A DNA stretch of 64,000 nt from Diadema setosum (taxonomy: Eukaryota > Echinodermata > Echinoidea > Diadematoida > Diadematidae): the NCBI RefSeq assembly GCF_964275005.1, contig NC_092704.1, positions 4,477,548 through 4,541,547 on the forward strand, in the 5' to 3' direction. The notes under the pieces were generated by a model. It was not told where the DNA came from. It ran no database searches and saw only the letters and a program-made list of their open reading frames with translations. Numbering within the stretch: position 1 is the first letter of the stretch; each line of letters starts with the position of its first letter. Position numbers and translations under genes: made by a program. Positions 57,152-64,000 of the stretch are shown here, one piece after another.

Positions 57152-60100
57152 AGGCAACAGATATGAGAGTAATACGTCTTTGTGCTACTGCTCATCTTAT
57201 TTCTCTCCCCCCCCCTCCTCCTCCTCCTCCTCCTCCTCTTCCTCCTCCTTCATTCATTCTCCTTCTTCTTCCTTTTCTTCGTCAGCTTGCTTTAGGGGTA
57301 GCAATATCATCGATGTTTCAGTCGTAGAATGACTGCAATAGCAGCGATTATATTAACACCGAACAACAATAACAGCGACATTGAAAGTTATAATAATAAT
57401 ACAAATGCATAAAGGCGGCATCTATCGGTGACTATAGTCTCAGACAACACTAACAAAAAGTTCATTATATCTAGGATCTATCAGTAATACGACAAATAAA
57501 GATAATAGGCGAAAAAGTAAAAAGACGAGAGTACATGCAACACAGACCTACACATACACACACGTACACACATGCATGCATTCTTAGATACAAATTATAA
57601 ACACATACTCAAAGACATTAATTATTGTTTACACGTATATGAAACAAAAGTGATAAAACCATCAGAATACTATTGTAATCTATGGGTAGAATATTGAATA
57701 TAAATGAAGTATATGAAGGGGTGTGTATATAGAAACACACAGCTGATGATTATTTTGCGTGTATGTGAGAAGTATGCCGATATCAGGATACTGTAGGGGT
57801 ATCAGAAATCCTGCGTTTGTTTGCTAACAATGATGATTACATTACTGTTTGCATTGTGTGTCACTTGAAGAAATTCAAGTCACCCAGTTTTCACACTCCA
57901 TCGGTCCATCGAGAGATGCATCATCTTCCCGCGTAATGTTTTAGGGCAGTTGGAATGTATTTATTTTAACAGCTTCAAGCAGCGAGCAGTAGCTGGTAGT
58001 CATTACAGCGTGGAGCAAGGCCAAACGGGCGCACATTGGCCATCCGTACAGAACATACGGACTGACATTAAGTTATCGAGTCACACTCGTCCACAGTCGA
58101 TTAGTTTTGACAAATTATCCAATCGAGAAGTAGTTTGACTTGACTTCAGCTAATGGTTTTGGCGACAGTATTGGAAAAAAAAATGGGGGAAAAAAACTAG
58201 ATAAATAAATCATATCCAAGACTGTACTCAATTCAGCGTCGAGGTATGTGATCGGCATTAAAGCGTTAAGTTTCGAACCATTTACAGATCAGGGCGTGAT
58301 ATATTTCTTTTGGATTTTTTATTCAACTAAAATGATTATATATATAGGCCCTTCGCATAGGGTTCATCATCTAGCCCTCGTGACAATCGAAATTATCATG
58401 AAGATCGAGACTTTATTTTTTTTTATCACATGACTTTTTATCTTTTCAAGATATCTACTGTTTTCCCATAAAGCTTAGATGCTGATATGTATGAATATTT
58501 AACACAAATTCGCATTTATGTATACTCATCGCTGTATTCACACTTTTATGGTTATCATCACGTGGTTTACTCTTCTTATTAATACATGGATACAGAAAAC
58601 CCAGAGAAAGTAAATAATTTTCTTGTTTTGGGGTTATGCATCTTTTACCAGGACCTAGAAGCAACAGTTTTGATCCAGGACAGCAATAATGACGAAAGAC
58701 TAATGTTATGGGTGGAGTAACATTGATGAAGGGTGGAGACCAAATGATGCAAGTCAAGCGTGAACAAGTTTGGCAAGTTCCAGCATTTTGGGGGATTTTC
58801 CCCCTTTTTTACGTTTGTTCGTTCATTGCCATATTTTTAAAGTATTTTCCAAAGACGTGACACTCTGTGCGAAGAAAGAGAAAGCCATTTTTTTTTCAGA
58901 AACCTGGTTGCACTTTGGCGGCACTCTCAGACTGCTCTCTTCATCAATAAAAAAGGGGCGGGACCGTCCTATCGAAACATGACAAATATCGTTTCTGGTC
59001 GAACTGCGATTCGCCGACAGGTGCTTACGTCACAGGATATAGAATCAGATCTAGAGAAATTAGGTGTGTCGAGGGTAGCGTGACACTCACATCCGGTGAT
59101 ATCTCGCCCATGACTCTCGACCGAATGCTATGGCAACATGAGCGAAGAGGGGAGGAAGAGAAACGAGGAGGGGAAAATCATATCAAGTGGGAGAAATCGG
59201 TGATATGTCTGAGTTGGGGAAATAAAGCGGGGCACGGGTTCAGTAGATCAAAATTATCGAATCTGAAATGAGGAGGGGGAGTCGGCAGCATTTATCAGTG
59301 ATAGGTAATGAGTCGACTATCGCGTCTAATTGTGTCAGCTGTTAGTTTCCTCGTTAGGAGCGACATGAGGGGGTAATTTGTCTTGGTTGTCAATGCAAAT
59401 TGGCCAATGTTTTTGGGTGTTAGGCTTTTTTTCTCCCTCACTTTTGGACCTCGTGAAAATGAGGGCAATGACACGTATATCACAGTTTTAAGGAGATATA
59501 TTAGAAAGAACGAAACAACGACAAGCACAGTACTAAAATCAAAGAAATTTGTCTAGACCCTATCAGGAAGAGGGAGATTGGCAAAAAAGGTCATAATCAC
59601 TTATTGAGGTAATTTATAACAGGGAGGTCGGAGGTGTGAGGGAGACCAAGAAGTAGCCTAGGTACTACAGCATGATAGGTGACCCAGTACCTCCTTGGAG
59701 AGACCACCTCCCTGAATGACCCTATCAGTGTACACAACTATACTGTTCACCGAATGGGGCCCGCCATACAGTAATCATTACTCCATGGTGATCAGGTATG
59801 TAGCCATTCCAATAAGACATGAGTTTGAGTTTGAGTTTATCAACAACAATACCAAAATTAAGAACAAAATAATTGAGTTCAAGTTTACAATACCAACAAA
59901 AGGTATAAGGTATAAACGGCAATAAACGGAGATATACAACTAGGAACATGACAATCGTGCATGATATGAGCATGATGAATAATAATGAACAATGACTGAA
60001 AGTCAATGTATTACAAATGGAAAAAGGTGAATTATCGTATTGTGAATAGGACCAGTAGGTTTATGGTAGAATTTAAAATGACTGAATAAACTCATGGTTT

Positions 60101-60990
60101 ATGATTATATCCAAATGAGGTGGGCCTGGATAAAAATTATCTCAACTGCTTTCAGTACCTACATGCATTCATTTTCGTTCTATATCATATTCCATAAAAC
60201 ATCTGTTGAATTTATGGGTCTTGAAGCAACGCATATTGTACATTGTGATTTGATCTGAGCTAATTGAGGTGTATCAATCCATAACCCTACAAAAATCTAA
60301 AGTTGTCCACATTAACTGTAGAGATGAAGATATTGAATTTTTCTCATTTCGCGATTTTTCATGTTTGTGTCTTTCGAGGAGAGACATGTCTCTGTCGTTT
60401 CGATGGTAATTACTTGGCAAGATGAAAAGACCGTGCCGCTTTCACGATACACACTGCCAATGATGATGATGTCATAAACGCCATGTCAAAGTGAGAGGAG
60501 ATTGTGGAGGAAGGTATTCGGGCCACCACCACAAAAGCCCACCGCCCTGACCCGGTAGGTCACGGCCGCGTTGCCCGTCAATCACCGCTGCCCTTGAGAG
60601 GTGTCGGTGCGAGGGAGCTGTGAGCGCGCCGTAATTTATGGCGCGCTGACAAGCGGACATCGGAGCGTGACATCCTTTTATGACCCAGCCTGATAATCAT
60701 GCCATAATCCTCGTCCGAACACCGAAACTTATACCCCAAGAATGAGGTGAATAAAATGGTATGGAAGAAAGCCCCACAGGAGTGGACCCAAAAATTGTAA
60801 ACTGACCCCCAAAGACATCACAGTTGATATTTCTGCCGTTATTTTGTATGTTTGAAAAGAAAGGAAAATATTTTCATATACCATCTGAAATCATGTCCTC
60901 CTTCTGCTTTTTCATTTGATCCCATGAAAATTGGAAGATCCTGGTGAGACTGGCCACATGATAATAGTCAAGATTGTTTACCTTTGGCGA
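57152..60990. other. Non-coding, little assigned
   Basis: (CTC)n at about 57210-57250. A GC-rich segment with a hairpin at 60623-60647 stands out; otherwise nothing supported. Confidence 0.4.
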
Positions 60991-60993
60991 ATT

Positions 60994-61260
60994 TAAAGGG
61001 AAATGAAACCCGAATGTATGGATTGAGTGAATGCAGACATAATATAGTAGGAGCTATAGACGTCAGGAAAATCGGACAATTTGATAAAGTTATGTTTTTT
61101 TTTTCTTTAAGTATCGCTAGAGTCATCGCTTGCTAAGAAGACTATAGAATAATTCTTGATGTCACACAATTATAACAACGATATAAAGGAAGGAGCACTT
61201 GGTATTACTTGGCTTTACCTCTTTCAGAAAGCAGGGTGAATGATAATGATAGGGCCCTAG
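60994..61260. mobile_element. Decayed TTAAAGG-type palindromic MITE
   Basis: It starts TTTAAAGGGAAATGAAACCCG and shares GGATTGAGTGAATGCAG and GAAAATCGGACAAT with the family at 48825-49361. The right arm is not recognisable. Confidence 0.5.
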
Positions 61261-61753
61261 CTGTGGAAGGAACGCGTACTTTTCGTAAGACTTGACATGC
61301 TTGATATGAAATGTTCAAAGATTTTCTAAAACCTTTGACGAATTTGGCAAAACATCTCTCAGTTTTACTTTTTAATCCTAAAATTTAAAACAAAAAGACA
61401 AACCATTTAGATGAATCATTGTAGATAATGGTATTATAGCGATATATTATTTGCTCAACTTTTGATGACCTTTCGGGTTGGATGAATAGTCTTGCTAAAA
61501 TCACAGTATGCCTGTGTACCATCTGGCTAGAACACTTGTGTAGGCCAGTACATGTTAATGCATTGATAATGATTAAATATTCGTAATTCTATTTCATTTA
61601 AATTTTCAATATCATAAGTTTTGAAAGAAAGATATTATTCAGAGTGGTGATGGCTCAGGTGTAAGTTTCTTCAATTTATCTCCCTCTATACAAATTAAAT
61701 TTGCTAAAATCGCATCTGATGATCTGTAGATTAACAAACATCTCGGGAAAAAA

Positions 61754-61829
61754 GAACCAGTGGGACTCGAACCTATCATCAACTGCTTTCCGGGCAGCGA
61801 CACTACCACCAGTCTGTCCCTGACATGGT
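61754..61829 (-). tRNA. tRNA-like sequence or tRNA-derived SINE head, probably pseudogene
   Basis: On the minus strand a B-box GGTTCGAGTCC, an A-box-like ACTGGTGGTAGTG and an anticodon-type stem-loop GCTGC-CCGGAAA-GCAGT (anticodon position GGA) appear in the right order, followed by a TTTTTT pol III terminator. The T stem has only about three good pairs and the spacing from the 5' end is long, so a functional tRNA is unlikely. Confidence 0.35.
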
Positions 61830-62276
61830 TGCCGGCAGTGGCACGATGAACATGGAAGAAATATCCAAGCTCCGAAATTCCGACATTGTTGTGTTAGGTT
61901 TGTATACAGAGAGAGACAAATTGAAGAAACTCACACCTGAACCTTCACCCCTCTGCAAAATATATTTCTTTCATTTGATAATGCGATTCTTGGCTGAATA
62001 AGTTCAAAATATTCCAAGTAATGATTAGTCAGATATAATAGAGTTTCAGACTTGGGCATATTTGTTTCGTTGTAAAAACCGAAAACCTGTTAAGATTTCA
62101 CGTACAAAATATAAGGCAAGTTATGAGGCGATGACATCATCAAGTCACTCTCTAGCATTGTCATATTCGCTGTTCAAGAAGAATTTTGTGAAAATCAGCG
62201 AAACTTCATTATTTCATTAACTTTCTTAGTTTTAATCCGATTCTGATCAATTTTTCACTGTTGTCCTATAAGATCT

Positions 62277-62472
62277 AGTCTGTAAAACATGATATATTCG
62301 AGGCATGAATTTTTCGCGAATCGGAGCCGACGTCCTTTTTTGCAGCATGAAATTTTCGCGAACTGCACCACTGGCATTCAATGCATATAGTGTAGAAAAG
62401 AACTTTCGCGTCCATTTTAATTTCGCGAATCTTCGCGCTCGCGAAATTCGCGAAATTTAAATGCACGCGAAC
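62277..62472. mobile_element. CGCGAAA-rich MITE
   Basis: CTGTAAAAC at the left and GTTTTACAG at the right are inverted; the interior has many TTCGCG/CGCGAA blocks. It is a better-preserved relative of 39560-39737. Confidence 0.6.
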
Positions 62473-62684
62473 ATTCCTCGTTTTACAGTATCTGTTTCTT
62501 CTCAGACAACATGGACAAGTACGAAATTCAAGAGGATTAAAGGCGAGGCTAGCTATCTGACTGCATGTTTTCTTCTACTGGCGGTGAATTCCTAAGAAAA
62601 ACAAAATCACGCACTGTGAATTTCTAATAAGCATTCCTGACTCTGTGTAAGACTGAATTTCGCGAGTGGAGTAGAACGGGTCTA

Positions 62685-62867
62685 GGGCAATTACCCCCTG
62701 GGCAATTACCCCGGACCCTTCCCCTGGGCCTAATCCTAATCCTGAACCTATTCTAATCCCAACCCAAACTCCTAACCCTAAACCTAACCCTAACCCTAAT
62801 CTTTACTCTAACCTTACCACTAACCAGTAATTGGCCGGGGGTAATTGCCCTCTGGGGGTAATTGCCC
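62685..62867. mobile_element. 183-bp TIR element with telomere-like core
   Basis: The left end has GGGCAATTACCCC twice in tandem; the right end has the inverted GGGGTAATTGCCC twice. The core is degenerate CCTAA/CCCTAA repeats. GGAGTAGAAC occurs on both outer sides (62668 and 62874). Confidence 0.7.
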
Positions 62868-62884
62868 GAATACGGAGTAGAACT

Positions 62885-64000
62885 AGTACTGCCGTGGTTT
62901 CTTTGTGTGTGTGTGTGTGTGTTTTTTTTTTTAAATGAAGATACATTTGTCATCCAAATGAAAAGTAACACTTTTACAGTAATTTATTTCCGTTTGGACA
63001 ATAGTGAACATCAGTAAGTCTTCTATACGTAATCTAATCTCAGACTCTGTTCTTCAGAGAGAATACAAGTGAACTTCTTCAGAAGTTAAATAAGTTATTG
63101 CTGTACCTTCTCCTTACTAATTATCATTGATGCACATGGCAAAATAATTAACCAAGTGAGGCAAAAATTATGCGCTTCATTTGTCTGCTTTCTCCAAATG
63201 TGTTGGCAATAAAATATTCCAGTTGTGGTTTGAATCATTTTCGTGTCAATACTCTGCGAATCCTACAATTAATATCTAACCTTCGCAGAAAACAAAGATC
63301 TTAGTCATATCTTTGACACCCCTGGTACGAAGTGAGAAGAAACCGCAGAATCCAAGGGCCCGCCTTTCCAATTTACCCCCATCATTTCTGATCATCTGAA
63401 ATAAATCTGAAATCCAACTCCTAGACGAAAGTATCTGTACTTAGCGCTCTAGCAGCCGTAATTAGAGATATTTATCACTAGGTATGTTCTTGATAATGAG
63501 CTCCCATGTTCAGCTCACTTCTCGTTGATATCACGGATGCGCAAATGAACATCGATGGCTAAAATTAGCGCAAATTAGATACTTACCCTTCTACGGTGGC
63601 GTCCAATTAAGAATGCCTGTGCGAAATCTCTTCGGCGGGTCCGTGGAGCATACTTTCATAACTCCTTCCATATTGTACCGCCACAGCCGATAAATTTTGC
63701 CCCAGCCTATCACTATGCCATGTTGCCTGATATTTACCGTGCTCCACAAATATCAATGCGCGTTTAGGTCTGATTCGCAGCTATCAACCGTGACAGGTTC
63801 GGAAGGAACGGGTTGAGTTTCACTGACAGACAGTTGGAGAAGATTGATTTTAATTACAACAGGAACGGAACAAACGCATCCAGAGTGGATAGCGGATGAG
63901 TGTCAAGAATGATATTGGCACATTTTGCTGTAATCAAAGTTCTAAAGACGTAGGATCTCTTTCGCAAATTGTAGTATTTTCAAACGCAAACCTTCATTTG
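62885..64000. other. Unique non-coding sequence
   Basis: Low-repeat, mixed-composition DNA with no coding ORF. The part after 63300 is more GC-balanced than most of the window and could hold regulatory sequence. Confidence 0.4.

Overview
This is an intron- and repeat-rich animal genome segment, AT-rich, with short phase-consistent exons and consensus GT-AG introns. There are no operons and no bacterial signals. The repeat content (AGGTCA-bearing tandem elements ending in a compound hairpin, TTAA-flanked palindromic MITEs, a CR1/L2-like LINE) suggests a marine invertebrate deuterostome, probably an echinoderm. I cannot fix the species from the sequence alone.

Layout. 1-2115: nested non-autonomous rolling-circle-type elements built of ~150-bp units packed with AGGTCA half-sites. 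2307-2861: GC-rich MITE. 2898-3140: candidate first coding exon of a minus-strand gene that would run off the left edge; a CpG-rich block at 7400-8750 may be its promoter. 8757-9155: ~165-bp segmental duplication. 10373-12992 and 14490-16255: two large TIR elements without coding capacity, each carrying its own dispersed short motif. 16920-22510: complete plus-strand MADF-BESS gene (359 codons in 3 coding exons, probably one 5' noncoding exon). 24274-24769: MITE. 25090-26865: inverted copy of the element cluster seen at 1-2115, carrying a second element family inserted inside it.

28164-44468: minus-strand gene reconstructed from 11 exons whose phases all close (1326 nt, 441 residues). The product is a coiled-coil protein with a C-terminal region resembling RWD-type kinetochore proteins; I do not recognise it securely. 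Its introns hold a CR1/L2-like LINE nested in a palindromic MITE, a 1-kb foldback with a smaller hairpin inside it, several MITEs and a long TA tract. CpG-rich sequence at 44470-45250 is its likely promoter.

45250-64000 has no convincing gene body. A probable promoter and 5' exon on the plus strand ends at a strong splice donor at 52264/52265 and may start a gene whose body lies mostly beyond the window. The remainder is sparse in repeats apart from TTAA palindromes at 48825-49361 and 56768-57151, a tRNA-like sequence near 61.8 kb and two small MITEs near 62.3-62.9 kb.

The most notable material is the mobile DNA. Two families share one unusual architecture: a 5' hairpin, a subterminal inverted repeat, AGGTCA tandem units, a GGAC microsatellite and a 3' compound hairpin whose two arms differ between families while pairing is kept. 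The window itself contains an apparent unoccupied site for each family, which allows their ends to be placed.
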